DNA of 40,969 bases, from NCBI GenBank assembly GCA_900547825.1, contig URII01000017.1, positions 1 through 40,969 of the forward strand, read 5' to 3'. A model generated the notes under the pieces. The model was not told the origin of the DNA. It did no database searches and was given only the letters and a program-made list of their open reading frames with translations. Source of the stretch: an uncultured Porphyromonadaceae bacterium (lineage in GTDB: Bacteria; Bacteroidota; Bacteroidia; Bacteroidales; Muribaculaceae). A program made the translations under genes and the position numbers. This document shows positions 8,201 to 15,834 of this stretch, piece by piece; the first letter of the stretch is position 1, and every line of letters starts with the position of its first letter.

Positions 8201-9725
8201 GGGCTTCCAGGCCCTGTTCAGGTTCGGGATACGCTTCGGTGAAGGTGGTGGAGGTGTGGGAAGCCGCCACAACCACATCGCCGGGATGGCGTGTGATGCG
8301 GTAGGCGAGCGATGCGGGGTCGAGTGTGGCTCCGTTTTCGCCTTCGGTGGGGGCAGTCCATGTCAGGGTGGCTGTGCCGCCGGTGTAGACGAGGCCCACG
8401 CCGGTAGCGGCCATGGGTGTGTCGGTGCCCACATAGAGTGTGGTTTTGGTTTTCGGCCCGGTGCCGGTGGCGTTGGAGGCCGTGACGGTGAATGTGTAGG
8501 TGCCGCTTTCGGTCAGGGTGACGGGGGCGGATACGGCTGTTCCGGCCTGTGCGGAGCCTGTGGCTACCTGTGAGTCGTTGGCGGTCACGGTCCATGTCAT
8601 TTCACCTGTGGCGGCTGTGCCGTCGTAGAGGGTGGAGGGGAGGGGGAATGCCACTGTGCCTGAAAGGGCGTCGCTGGGGAATGTGACGGTGAGGTCGTCT
8701 ACGGCAGCGGGAGCCTTGTCGGCTGCAGCGGGCGCGGGCATGAACATGCCGTTGAGCTGCTCTTCGTCGGGCATGTCATATACCTTAGTGGCGTTGCCGG
8801 CGGTGTCTATGGCATAGAAGGCGGAGCCTTGATCCAGTGAGGAGGCATAGTAGAAACGGCCTGTGCGGTTGTCGAATGTGCCGGTGGTGATGTACTGTGT
8901 GACAATACCGGTGGCTTTTACGAGTGTAAGGTCGCCGGTGGCTTTGTTTACGGTGTAGAAGTTGCCTGCGGCGTCCATTGCATACATTGTGCCGTCGGCA
9001 GCGATACCGGTGCCGGTGAGAGTGGTGCCGTCGGTATAGGTCTTGACAGGTGTTACCTGAAGGTTTTCAGGATCCATGGTGCCGAAGAATGTGGCTCCGG
9101 TCTCGAGGTTGCCGAATGCTCCGTAGGCGCGACCTGTTGTCTCATCGTAGGTGAGGTCGAAGGCTGACCATGTGGGATTGTCGATCATTCCGCTGTCGAT
9201 GGTCTCGCCGGTGGAGAGATCGATGATGGACAGGTAGGTGATGGTCATTCCGAACATTTCATACTGATAGAGGCTGAGCATCTTGCCGTCGAATGGCACT
9301 ACTCCGAGATTGCCGGAGAAGTCCTCGTTGATGAAGATGGGAGTGAATGCGGCTACTGATCCGGATGTGGGGATGGAATAGAGTCCGATGGGCGAGTTTT
9401 CCTGTGTCCAGGTGTCGGAGTAGGAAATTACAGCGTTGGCGGGCAGTGTGGAAGCTGCTCGGTAAGGGCCGGGAGCTGTGCGCTGCGGGCGGTAGGTCAC
9501 TGTGTTCCTTGATTTGAGGAACGGGTTGGCGTTTTTGTTGACGCGCCGGGCTTTGGGCCATGCCGCTGTGCCTTTGGGGGCTTTGGCGGCAGGTGTCAGG
9601 ACCGTTGTGGCGGTCTTGACGGAGGGTTGCTGATCCGTGCCGGCCTGAAGCTTCTTGGCCGGGGTGGCTGCACCGGCCGATATTACGGCTGCTGCAAGCA
9701 TGGGAAGTAGAATCCTGTTTTTCAT
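5205..9725 (-). CDS. Large secreted protein with choice-of-anchor J and fibronectin type III domains, T9SS-like C-terminus
   Basis: The 1506-residue protein has a signal peptide (MKNRILLPMLAAAVISAG). Residues about 95-330 look like propeller-type repeats ('FAPIF'-like strands, 'GTGIAADGTMYAMDAAGNFY'). Three cleaved-adhesin/choice-of-anchor J modules follow near 540-680, 895-1050 and 1190-1370, each ending in a 'YVDNFSL' or 'MVDDITF'-type strand. Fibronectin III-like modules lie near 340-430, 435-535, 690-790 and 795-890, and a CARDB-like module near 1055-1160. The last FN3 appears interrupted by the third J module. The C-terminus ('VTVADMAGRILHSG... AVYAVKAGRKAFKIAVK') resembles a T9SS type A sorting domain. 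The role is probably surface adhesion or glycan/protein binding; the ligand is unknown. It is monocistronic, with its own promoter and terminator. Confidence 0.85.
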   Translation of the reverse strand: MKNRILLPMLAAAVISAGAATPAKKLQAGTDQQPSVKTATTVLTPAAKAPKGTAAWPKARRVNKNANPFLKSRNTVTYRPQRTAPGPYRAASTLPANAVISYSDTWTQENSPIGLYSIPTSGSVAAFTPIFINEDFSGNLGVVPFDGKMLSLYQYEMFGMTITYLSIIDLSTGETIDSGMIDNPTWSAFDLTYDETTGRAYGAFGNLETGATFFGTMDPENLQVTPVKTYTDGTTLTGTGIAADGTMYAMDAAGNFYTVNKATGDLTLVKATGIVTQYITTGTFDNRTGRFYYASSLDQGSAFYAIDTAGNATKVYDMPDEEQLNGMFMPAPAAADKAPAAVDDLTVTFPSDALSGTVAFPLPSTLYDGTAATGEMTWTVTANDSQVATGSAQAGTAVSAPVTLTESGTYTFTVTASNATGTGPKTKTTLYVGTDTPMAATGVGLVYTGGTATLTWTAPTEGENGATLDPASLAYRITRHPGDVVVAASHTSTTFTEAYPEPEQGLEALSYTVETLYKGQTSDAVRSNSVVLGTATPPFATGFDTKDDFAMFSVVDNNGDGRTWEFANSQARYIYSGANNADDYLITPAIRLQAGKNYILSFDTYGYSKNFPERVAAYLGTAPTAAAMTTCLVTPTDIANDIDSPEHISVAFSPETDGTYYIGIKACSDADAFYLYVDNFSLSAPLDNAAPAAVTGLTVTPDPAGAAKATVSFTAPSKNMGGGTLTSLDKVEIYREGSEQPVATLNPAIGAAASWTDENAPAGTVTYTVIPSNASGAGLSATATAYIGFDVPATPASFKAASGADFGEVVFTWDPVTADVNGLPLPAGAVTYTIVRIEDDNSQTTIAEDITANTFTHRECAADAEQKLVQYALFPATTAGFGKGIGSGVVPVGAPYTLPFFESFADAGLSHDFAIGGMATPSVIDDTHYSDVKSSDGDNGFFEARATAAGQTFDLLSSRIDLGQATAPELSFYYFGLGSEDQNTLEVLIDAGEGFVRAESVFALSNGVEDQWNRITVPLAAFKGKAIRFQLHIVFNNYAGVLLDCFTIDQPIDHNLAAGTITAPANVKAGDPVEVSLKVSNFGANAADSYTVDFFCGADKFATVTGPALATGASAVVKAEYPTNIATPETLEFHAIVNYSADGNMADNTSESVTVKVTKPNHPTPTALEANVSESGVNLTWTAPDLTPGAPTRVTEDFESCESFAIGSAAGWTFIDLDGAGVGGFQGIDIPNVPTEETASFFVFDNSDTNTFNQYFAAHSGNKYLAALFNYAGEQNDDWAISPELTGTAQTISFFARSYNDQYPDAFEVLYSTGSMDPADFNSLGTVNAVPGAWTEYSYDLPEGAKRFAIRFIATDSFMLMVDDITFTVAGGDFSGYTLEGYNVYCDGVKLNGTPVTSTAYLHADPTEGPHTYRVTAVYTAQGESAPTAPVTVDLSALDNVMASAIDVRADHGAILVTAPDGTAVTVADMAGRILHSGAGSCRVEVASGAVYAVKAGRKAFKIAVK

Positions 9726-9762
9726 ACTGTGAAATTTGGTTTATACAAAAGTTTCTTGCAGC

Positions 9763-9794
9763 CAAAGATAAAGTGTTAGAATCATAAATGCAAA
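9763..9794 (-). promoter_or_regulatory. Promoter of the 1506-residue secreted protein gene
   Basis: Minus strand TTTG (9794-9791), 20 bases, TATCTTTG (9770-9763): a full match to the Bacteroidetes promoter. The leader would be about 30 bases. The rest of the gap up to 10003 shows only an AT-rich stretch and a GGAATT-type motif at 9888-9923. Confidence 0.82.
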
Positions 9795-9887
9795 CAAATG
9801 AACATAAAAATATAATTTTATTAAATTATGGGTGCTTGGAGGGTGGGGTTGATTGCATAATGACAGGAAAAGTGTGGGGAGTGGTGG

Positions 9888-9923
9888 GGAATTAGAAATT
9901 GGGAGGGAGGAATTGGGAATTAT
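9888..9923. repeat. GGAATTAGGAATT-type intergenic motif, degenerate copy
   Basis: GGGAATTAGAAATTGGGAGG followed by GAATTGGGAATTAT resembles the motif at 5108-5123 and 21641-21660. It lies in a non-coding gap. The function is unknown. Confidence 0.4.
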
Positions 9924-10003
9924 TACTGTGATCGGACTGGCTGGGATGTTCGATGTAGATATTGTTGGTTTGGAGAAATAATCCGGAAAAATGTTTATGT
10001 TTG

Positions 10004-10035
10004 TTTGGAAAAATTGATTCTTTGTGTTATCTTTG
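10004..10035 (+). promoter_or_regulatory. Promoter of the small membrane protein gene
   Basis: TTTG (10004-10007), 20 bases, TATCTTTG (10028-10035). This complete promoter places transcription start near 10040 and so excludes the upstream TTG codon at 10005 as the start of the next gene. Confidence 0.8.
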
Positions 10036-10082
10036 GGGTGAGTGTTATCTTATTGTTTCACCTTAAATTTAATGTCATAGAT

Positions 10083-10373
10083 ATGGAATTGATGGAAATA
10101 CCTGAAGGGATACCCCGGCGTAAGCTGTTGGTATGGTTGACGAATATGGCTCTTATTGTTTACGGTGTGGGAGTTCTGTTTTTCTTTGACGGGATTGAAT
10201 TCTGGCTGTGGTTTGTGCCGACAATAACTGTGTTGGTGGTTTGTTCGGTCTACATATATGTGTGGTCCAGAAGGCTGGGATATACTGAATATCTGAGGCG
10301 GTGGAATGTGCGACTGATTGTCGGGACAGTGGTGCTTGCCGCACTGACTGCACTGAGATTCTGGCTTTTCTGA
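10083..10373 (+). CDS. Small three-helix membrane protein of unknown function
   Basis: The protein of 96 residues has a short N-terminal MELMEIPEGIPRRK segment and three hydrophobic helices: about 14-35 (LLVWLTNMALIVYGVGVLFF), 40-61 (FWLWFVPTITVLVVCSVYIYVW) and 76-96 (LIVGTVVLAALTALRFWLF). A basic loop lies between helices two and three. The frame is open from a TTG at 10005, but the promoter at 10004-10035 makes the ATG at 10083 the likely start. I do not recognise a family. It stands alone on the plus strand between two minus-strand genes, with a shared hairpin after the stop. Confidence 0.6.
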   Translation: MELMEIPEGIPRRKLLVWLTNMALIVYGVGVLFFFDGIEFWLWFVPTITVLVVCSVYIYVWSRRLGYTEYLRRWNVRLIVGTVVLAALTALRFWLF

Positions 10374-10392
10374 CAGTATTAATAAATGGAAT

Positions 10393-10423
10393 GAGGGCGC
10401 TCCGGATTGTGCGGGGCGCCCTC
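10393..10423. terminator. Possible bidirectional hairpin between convergent genes
   Basis: GAGGGCGC (10393-10400) and GCGCCCTC (10416-10423) form a perfect 8-base stem between the small membrane protein stop and the convergent CoA-transferase stop. Neither side has a strong T run, so the terminator call is moderate. Confidence 0.5.
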
Positions 10424-10450
10424 GTGGTGTTATGCGGGTAACGGGAGGGA

Positions 10451-11944
10451 TTACATGTAGCGGGCCCAGTCGACGTTTTTCATGTCGCCTGTTTCCACAA
10501 GGGCCTCGTGCATGGCAAATGCGGCTTTGAGGTTGTGGGGTGTGTGGCCTTTGCGTCCGAGGCGCAGATAGTCGCGGAGCATTTCCTTGTAGAGGGGGTT
10601 GACGCAGTTCTCGATGATGGCTTCGGCGCGCTGTACGGGATCTTTGCCGCGGAGGTCGGCCACGCCCTGGTCGGTGATGAATACGTCGACGGAGTGCTCG
10701 GAGTGGTCGACGTGCGACACCATGGGCACGATGTTGCTTATCAGGCCGCCTTTGGTGATGGACGGGCATGAGAAGATGGAGAGGTAGGCGTTGCGGGTGA
10801 AGTCGCCTGAGCCGCCTATGCCGTTCATCATCTTTGTGCCGGCCACGTGTGTGGAGTTGATGTTGCCGAATATGTCGGCCTCAAGGGCGGTGTTCATGGT
10901 TATGAGTCCGAGTCGGCGCACGATTTCGGGGGAGTTGGAGATTTCGCCGGGGCGCAGGAGTATCTTGTCGTGGAAGAAGTCCATGTCGGCATAGACGCCG
11001 TGCATGGTCTCGTCGGAGAACGACATGGCGCATGTGCTGGCGAATTTGCATTTGCCTTGACGCATGAGTTCGACTACGGCGTCCTGGATTACTTCGGTGT
11101 ACATCTCGAACTGGGGTATTTCCTTGCTCTCGCCGAGGCCGAACAGCACTGCGTTGGCCACGTTGCCTACGCCTGACTGCATGGGGAGGAATGAGGAGGG
11201 GATGCGTCCGGCGCGGAGCTCGCCTATGAGGAAGCCGCACACGTTGGCTCCTATGCGCGAGGTGACTTCGTCGGGGGCGGTGAAGGCGTGTACGCCGTCG
11301 TATTCGGATGTGCGCACTATGCCCACCACTTTGGCTGGATCGACCTGAAGGAGGGTCTCGCCTATGCGGTCGCTGGCGCGGTAGATGGGTATCTCGCGGC
11401 GGTAGGGGGGATCGGCGGGCTGATATATGTCGTGGAGGCCCTTGAGGGTGGTGGGTATGCGGTCGTTAAGCTCAATGATGATCTTTTTGGCCATCTGCGC
11501 CACTGTGGGGGTCATTCCCATGCCTGTGCCGAGGAGTATCTTGCCGTCGGGTGTGATGTCGGCGGCCTCGATCACGGCCACGTCGATGGGGCCGTAGAAG
11601 CCGTAGCGGAGGCGCTGTGCGAGGACTGACAGGTGTACGTCAAAGTAGCTTGTGTCATGATCGTTGACGCGCTTGCGCATGTCGGGGCAGCTCTGGTAGG
11701 GGGTGCGGCGGTATATGGCGTTGGCGCGGGCAAGCTCGCCGTCGACGTGGTCGCTGGTGGATGCGCCTGTGTAGAGGTTGATCTTGAAGGGGCGTCCGGC
11801 CTCATGCTCGCGTATGGCTTTGTCGGCTATGGCTTTGGGCACTACTTTGGGTGTGCCGCAGGCTGTGAAGCCCGAAAGTCCTAATGTCTCACCGTTGTGG
11901 ATGTGCTCCGCAGCTTCCTGTGCGGAGATAAAGGAGTATGCCAT
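10451..11944 (-). CDS. Acetyl-CoA hydrolase/transferase family protein (succinate CoA-transferase type)
   Basis: The 497-residue protein belongs to the class I CoA-transferase family that includes acetate:succinate and propionyl-CoA:succinate CoA-transferases. It begins with the family's early glycine motif 'LGLSGFTACGTPKVVP'. The segment 'FEMYTEVIQDAVVEL' near residues 280-295 contains the glutamate expected to form the CoA thioester. 'GIGGSGDFTRNAYLSIF' near 385-400 is the usual C-terminal glycine loop. Length matches the family. In succinate/propionate-forming Bacteroidales such an enzyme would close the propionate cycle; that role is inference. Its promoter overlaps the miaB promoter region. 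Confidence 0.88.
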   Translation of the reverse strand: MAYSFISAQEAAEHIHNGETLGLSGFTACGTPKVVPKAIADKAIREHEAGRPFKINLYTGASTSDHVDGELARANAIYRRTPYQSCPDMRKRVNDHDTSYFDVHLSVLAQRLRYGFYGPIDVAVIEAADITPDGKILLGTGMGMTPTVAQMAKKIIIELNDRIPTTLKGLHDIYQPADPPYRREIPIYRASDRIGETLLQVDPAKVVGIVRTSEYDGVHAFTAPDEVTSRIGANVCGFLIGELRAGRIPSSFLPMQSGVGNVANAVLFGLGESKEIPQFEMYTEVIQDAVVELMRQGKCKFASTCAMSFSDETMHGVYADMDFFHDKILLRPGEISNSPEIVRRLGLITMNTALEADIFGNINSTHVAGTKMMNGIGGSGDFTRNAYLSIFSCPSITKGGLISNIVPMVSHVDHSEHSVDVFITDQGVADLRGKDPVQRAEAIIENCVNPLYKEMLRDYLRLGRKGHTPHNLKAAFAMHEALVETGDMKNVDWARYM

Positions 11945-12014
11945 GGGTTCAATTAAGGATTTGGATGGATTGAATTAAATAGTTGTGTCGATTCTCGGTA
12001 TTATGGAAATTTTG

Positions 12015-12022
12015 TAATTTTG
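12015..12022 (+). promoter_or_regulatory. Probable -7 element of miaB promoter
   Basis: TAATTTTG matches TAnnTTTG and would start transcription near 12028, before the ATG at 12077. It includes a TTG codon in frame with miaB at 12020, which therefore is not the start. The -33 element is weak. Confidence 0.5.
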
Positions 12023-12024
12023 CG

Positions 12025-12056
12025 CAAATATAATCAAAACGAGCAATATCACCAAA
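12025..12056 (-). promoter_or_regulatory. Promoter of the CoA-transferase gene
   Basis: Minus strand TTTG (12056-12053), 20 bases, TATATTTG (12032-12025): full match. It predicts a start near 12019 and a leader of about 75 bases. Its -7 box lies three bases from the opposing miaB -7 box. Confidence 0.78.
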
Positions 12057-12076
12057 ATTTTCCTTTGCTAAAAAAT

Positions 12077-13423
12077 ATGATGGATTCCGTTTCGCAGAAG
12101 AAACTTTTCATAGAGACTTACGGCTGCCAGATGAATGTGGCCGACAGTGAGGTTGTGGCCGCCGTTATGGAGATGGCGGGCTACAGTATGGCTGATTCGG
12201 CCGAGGAGGCTGACGCCATTCTGCTCAACACGTGTTCGATACGTGACAATGCGGAGCAGAAGATCGTGGCGCGGCTCCAGGCGCTGGCTGCCATGAGGCG
12301 CAAGCGCCACGGACGGCTGATTCTCGGCGTGATAGGCTGTATGGCCGAGCGTGTGCGCGAGGAGCTTGTGACGCGCCACGGGGTGGATATTGTGGCCGGT
12401 CCGGATGCGTATCTGGATCTTCCGGCGCTGTTCGCTTCGGCTGAGCGCGGGGAGCCGGCTGTGAATGTGGAGCTGTCCACTACGGAGACTTACCGCGATG
12501 TGATTCCGTCGCGCATAGCTTCCACCAAGGTGGGGGGCTTCATCTCGATTATGCGCGGATGCAACAATTTCTGTTCCTATTGCATTGTGCCGTATACCCG
12601 GGGCCGCGAGCGTTCGCGTGAGCCGCAGAGCATCCTGAACGAGCTTGCCGACCTGCGGGCCAAGGGCTACCGGGAGGTGACTCTTCTGGGGCAGAATGTC
12701 AACAGCTACCGCGCGGCCCGCGCGGACGGCTCGCCGCTCGGCTTCGACGGGCTGCTGGCCATGGTGGCCGACGCGGCGCCGGATATGCGGGTGAGATTCA
12801 CCACGTCGCACCCCAAGGATATGACGGACAGTATATTGGAGGTGATAGCTTCGCGGGCAAATGTGGCCCGGCACATTCATCTGCCTGTGCAGTCGGGTAG
12901 CAATGCGGTGCTGAAGGCCATGAACCGCAAGTATACGCGCGAGTGGTATATGGACCGCGTGGAGGCCATTCGCCGCATTATTCCGGACTGCTCGGTGACC
13001 ACAGACCTGTTTACGGGTTTCCACGGCGAGACGGAGGAGGATTTTCAGCTTACGTTAGATCTGATGCGCGAGGCTCGGTTTGATTCGGCGTTTATGTTCA
13101 AGTATTCGGAGCGCCCGGGTACATTGGCGTCGCGCGTTATGCCCGACAATGTGCCTGAGGCTGTGAAGATAGATCGGCTTAACCGTATGATTGCTTTGCA
13201 GAACGAGCTGTCGGCGGCGTCGAACGCGGCCGATGTGGGGCGCCGTGTAGAAGTGCTCGTGGAGGGGGTGTCGAAGCGTTCCACGCAGCAATGGGTGGGG
13301 CGTGACTCGCGCAACAAGACTGTGGTGATTCCCCGTGGCGGTTTCCGGCCGGGGGATTTTGTCAGGGCCGAGATAAAGGCTTCTACATCGGCTACTCTGA
13401 TAGGGGAGCTGATTGATAGTTAG
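12077..13423 (+). CDS. miaB: tRNA-2-methylthio-N6-dimethylallyladenosine synthase
   Basis: From the ATG at 12077 the protein has 448 residues. MiaB is a radical SAM methylthiotransferase that adds a methylthio group to i6A37 of tRNAs. The N-terminal UPF0004 domain carries cluster cysteines in 'ETYGCQMN', 'LLNTCSIRDNAEQK' and 'VIGCMAER'. The radical SAM motif CxxxCxxC is 'GCNNFCSYCIVPYTRGRERS' near 161-180. A C-terminal TRAM-like domain ('RRVEVLVEGVSKRS') follows. A neighbouring ATG at 12080 is an alternative start. Length and all six cysteines are as expected. Confidence 0.95.
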   Translation: MMDSVSQKKLFIETYGCQMNVADSEVVAAVMEMAGYSMADSAEEADAILLNTCSIRDNAEQKIVARLQALAAMRRKRHGRLILGVIGCMAERVREELVTRHGVDIVAGPDAYLDLPALFASAERGEPAVNVELSTTETYRDVIPSRIASTKVGGFISIMRGCNNFCSYCIVPYTRGRERSREPQSILNELADLRAKGYREVTLLGQNVNSYRAARADGSPLGFDGLLAMVADAAPDMRVRFTTSHPKDMTDSILEVIASRANVARHIHLPVQSGSNAVLKAMNRKYTREWYMDRVEAIRRIIPDCSVTTDLFTGFHGETEEDFQLTLDLMREARFDSAFMFKYSERPGTLASRVMPDNVPEAVKIDRLNRMIALQNELSAASNAADVGRRVEVLVEGVSKRSTQQWVGRDSRNKTVVIPRGGFRPGDFVRAEIKASTSATLIGELIDS

Positions 13424-13442
13424 GCTTTGGCGGAGGCTTTGG

Positions 13443-13528
13443 CTGACGTTATCGGACAATTCGGACTGAATCGGACTATTCTGACGGCGGGAATTGGCGG
13501 GCACTTTGGCTGATTCGGGCGCGGGCGG
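13443..13528 (+). repeat. Intergenic GGAC-repeat element, copy A
   Basis: Five (C)GGAC/CTGAC units start at 13443, 13453, 13462, 13472 and 13481, spaced 10, 9, 10 and 9 bases. They are followed by a GC-rich tail (GAATTGGCGGGCACTTTGGC, then TGATTCGGGCGCGGGCGG). Bases 13451-13528 match 15682-15759 over 78 positions with five differences. Confidence 0.75.
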
Positions 13529-13600
13529 TTAGGTGGCGCAGCCGGCGGCTTGAGGGCTAATGCCCGATCTCGAATCCCTAATTTCCGGTTGGTGATAAAC

Positions 13601-13635
13601 AAAAAGAGGGGCCTCATGTGGCTCCTCTTTTTTTT
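13601..13635. terminator. Bidirectional terminator between miaB and the SusE/F-like gene
   Basis: AAGAGGGGCC (13604-13613) pairs with GGCTCCTCTT (13620-13629), with one G-T wobble and a 6-base loop. An A run precedes it and a T run follows it, so it can end transcription on both strands. The remaining gap holds repeat copy A. Confidence 0.85.
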
Positions 13636-13653
13636 GTGGTATGTGGCTCGAAA

Positions 13654-15414
13654 TTATTTTACGAGAACTTTGGTGGCTTTGTTGCCCTGACGGCGGATGT
13701 AGATGCCGTTGGAGGGATCGGCCACTTTCACGCCCTGAAGGTTGAAGTATTCAACGGGAGCGTTTTCGTCGTTGTCAACAGCTATGTTCTCGATGCCGGT
13801 GGAGATTTTTTTTGCTTCGATGGTCACGCCTGCTATCTGGCTGGTGCCATTGGGAGAGGTGACAGCGATTGATGAGAAAGAGGTGTTGCCGTTGGCGGGT
13901 TTTTCCCATGTCATGGTCTTGTCGGTTTCGTTTGCAGTGAACGATCCGGCATTCTCGGTGGCTACTGTGAGGCCATTGTAGTTCTTTTTGTTGGTGGCGT
14001 TGGAGGTGATCACAACTTTGGCAAGTTCCATGTCGGCAGGTGCGGTTATTGTCATTGTGCCTACTTTGGATATGCGGAGGTTGTAGAGCTCGCTTGATGA
14101 TGCGTAATAGAAGCGGGGCTGCTGATTTTCCTGGGCTGATACGGGAACGGTAATGGTCATGGTTATTCCGTTTTTGGTGAACTCATGGCCACCGACATTG
14201 AAGCATTTGTTGGTGTTGTCTTTTGACCAAGCGTCAATAGCAGGGAGTCCGGGGAATTCGGCTGCCATTTCATCGAATGTGGAGAATTTGAATGTTGCGG
14301 AAGCCTGATCGGGAACGGGTGTGGGATCGTCAACAGCGGTTACTGTGAGGGTCTTGTCGACGAGGCTTACTTCAAGTTTGTATTTGCCGTCGGCTACTTT
14401 CCATGAGTAGTCGTTGGAGGTCAGGCTGACGGTGGTGCCGGTGGGGTCGAGGTCGCTTTCTTCAGCGCCGTAGCGTGTGCCGAGGCCGGCCCAGTCGGAG
14501 TCTGTGGCGCCCATTGAGGTGCAGAACTGGAAGTAGCTTGAACCGGTGCCGAGTGTTCCGGTGAATGTCACTTCACCTTCATAGAGGCCTTCGCCCACGG
14601 TGGTGAGGGCTTCGAGGTTGTTGGGTAGGAAGTCGAGGTTGTTGATGTTGCCGATTACATAGAGTGTTTCGGGATAGGTCACGACTTCTTTACCGGTGAC
14701 GGTGAGTGTGCCGCTTTCGCCGTTGTAGGGGAGTACATATGTGAAGGTGTATTCGCCTGAGGGGAGGGTGAATGATTTGCTGGAACCTTGTACGGCGGTA
14801 TAGGCTGTGTTGAGTTCAACGGCTAAATCTGCCCATCCTTCGGGGCCGTATTCATTGGCTCCGGCGAGGAATTTGAAGTAGGATGTGGCGGCGGTGAAGT
14901 TGAAAGTTCCTGTCCATGTGTCCTCGGTGCCTTCTTTGAGTGTGAGGGGATAGTCGGTGCGGGTGCCGTTCCATCCGCCGCCCATATCGCCTACGAGGTA
15001 GACGGTGGTGTATTCATTTTCGTGGGATTCGCCTGCAATGAGGAGTGTCCCGGCATTGGTGTCGATTGTGATGGTGGCGTTTTCCACTGAACCGTCCATC
15101 TGGAAGTTGTCGCCGCCATTAGTGTATTTGTAGGCTACGCCTTCCTGGACTTTGGAGCCGTTGGAGCCGATTTTGTTATCCCAGTCGGGGGTGCCTACTG
15201 TACCCGATACAATGAGGAATTCGCCGGAGATTGCGGAAGGAGCGCCTGCCTTTACAGGGAGCTGCAATGTATATACTCCGGTAGATGTTTCGGTGAATTT
15301 GTAATCTGCACTGGCGTGGTTCCAGCCTTGGAAGTTGCCGGAGATGAACCAGTCGGTTGCAGAGGCTGACAGGCACATCATAAGAGATACTAAAGCAAAG
15401 TAAATTTTTTTCAT
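13654..15414 (-). CDS. Secreted SusE/SusF-like multidomain protein with T9SS-like C-terminus
   Basis: The 586-residue protein has a signal peptide (MKKIYFALVSLMMCLSASA). Three repeated beta-sandwich modules start with 'DWFISGNFQGWN' (about residue 20), 'VYLVGDMGGGWNG' (about 138) and 'LYVIGNINNLDFLPN' (about 253). They resemble the starch-binding-like repeats of SusE/SusF outer-membrane proteins. A further beta-rich region (about 365-525) with 'FNVGGHEFTKNGITMTI' follows. The end 'VEYFNLQGVKVADPSNGIYI' plus a basic KVLVK tail is T9SS sorting-like. No lipobox is seen, unlike SusE/F, and no SusC/SusD genes are adjacent. A glycan-binding role is inferred. It stands alone between terminators and repeats. 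Confidence 0.78.
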   Translation of the reverse strand: MKKIYFALVSLMMCLSASATDWFISGNFQGWNHASADYKFTETSTGVYTLQLPVKAGAPSAISGEFLIVSGTVGTPDWDNKIGSNGSKVQEGVAYKYTNGGDNFQMDGSVENATITIDTNAGTLLIAGESHENEYTTVYLVGDMGGGWNGTRTDYPLTLKEGTEDTWTGTFNFTAATSYFKFLAGANEYGPEGWADLAVELNTAYTAVQGSSKSFTLPSGEYTFTYVLPYNGESGTLTVTGKEVVTYPETLYVIGNINNLDFLPNNLEALTTVGEGLYEGEVTFTGTLGTGSSYFQFCTSMGATDSDWAGLGTRYGAEESDLDPTGTTVSLTSNDYSWKVADGKYKLEVSLVDKTLTVTAVDDPTPVPDQASATFKFSTFDEMAAEFPGLPAIDAWSKDNTNKCFNVGGHEFTKNGITMTITVPVSAQENQQPRFYYASSSELYNLRISKVGTMTITAPADMELAKVVITSNATNKKNYNGLTVATENAGSFTANETDKTMTWEKPANGNTSFSSIAVTSPNGTSQIAGVTIEAKKISTGIENIAVDNDENAPVEYFNLQGVKVADPSNGIYIRRQGNKATKVLVK

Positions 15415-15484
15415 GATAATGAAATTGAATGATTGAAAGATGTGAATGGTAAGGCCAGTCTGTGTGTTGTTTCAGATCGGTGTG

Positions 15485-15492
15485 CAAAGGTA
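15485..15492 (-). promoter_or_regulatory. Probable -7 element for the SusE/F-like gene
   Basis: TACCTTTG on the minus strand matches TAnnTTTG and gives a leader of about 65 bases. No good -33 element is seen 20 bases upstream. Confidence 0.5.
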
Positions 15493-15576
15493 GGCAAGTA
15501 ATTATTAAAGTATGGGATGCGAATGGTGTTATGCAACAGGTTTCCGTGGTTTTAAGGAAGTTTAACGGGACGGGGT

Positions 15577-15659
15577 GATCGGACGGGATCAGACAGGATC
15601 GGACTTAATCGGACGGTGGGAATTTGCGGGCACTTTGGCCAATTCGGGTGCCGGCGGTG
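15577..15659 (+). repeat. Intergenic GGAC-repeat element, copy C
   Basis: Units CGGAC, CAGAC, CGGAC and CGGAC begin at 15580, 15590, 15600 and 15610, exactly 10 bases apart. They are followed by a diverged form of the same tail (GGGAATTTGCGGGCACTTTG, then GCCAATTCGGGTGCCGGCGG). It is the direct neighbour of copy B in the gap between the SusE/F-like gene and yebC. Confidence 0.7.
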
Positions 15660-15673
15660 GGGTGTGGCGCGGG

Positions 15674-15759
15674 CGGACGCAATCGGACTTTTCGGACTGA
15701 ATCGGACTATTCTGACAGTGGGAATTGGCGGGCACTTTGGCTAATTCGGGCGCGGGCGG
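15674..15759 (+). repeat. Intergenic GGAC-repeat element, copy B
   Basis: Units begin at 15674, 15684, 15693, 15703 and 15712 (spacing 10, 9, 10, 9), then the same tail as copy A. The 78 bases 15682-15759 differ from 13451-13528 at five positions. Confidence 0.75.
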
Positions 15760-15776
15760 CGGGTGTGGGGGTGATG

Positions 15777-15811
15777 AAAAAAGCCTCCCGGGGGTGTGGG
15801 AGGCTTTTTTT
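15777..15811. terminator. Bidirectional terminator after yebC
   Basis: GCCTCCC (15783-15789) and GGGAGGC (15798-15804) form a perfect stem flanked by A6 on the left and T7 on the right. It ends minus-strand transcription from the yebC operon, and would also stop plus-strand readthrough from the repeat region. Confidence 0.85.
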
Positions 15812-15834
15812 CATTTATGGTTTCGGATTGGGAT

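Noticed and set aside
10005..10082. Longer N-terminus (TTG start) for the small membrane protein
   Set aside because: The promoter at 10004-10035 overlaps it, so it would not be transcribed.
13443..15759. GGAC repeats as a CRISPR array
   Set aside because: Units are about 10 bases apart with no 20-40 base spacers and no Cas genes.
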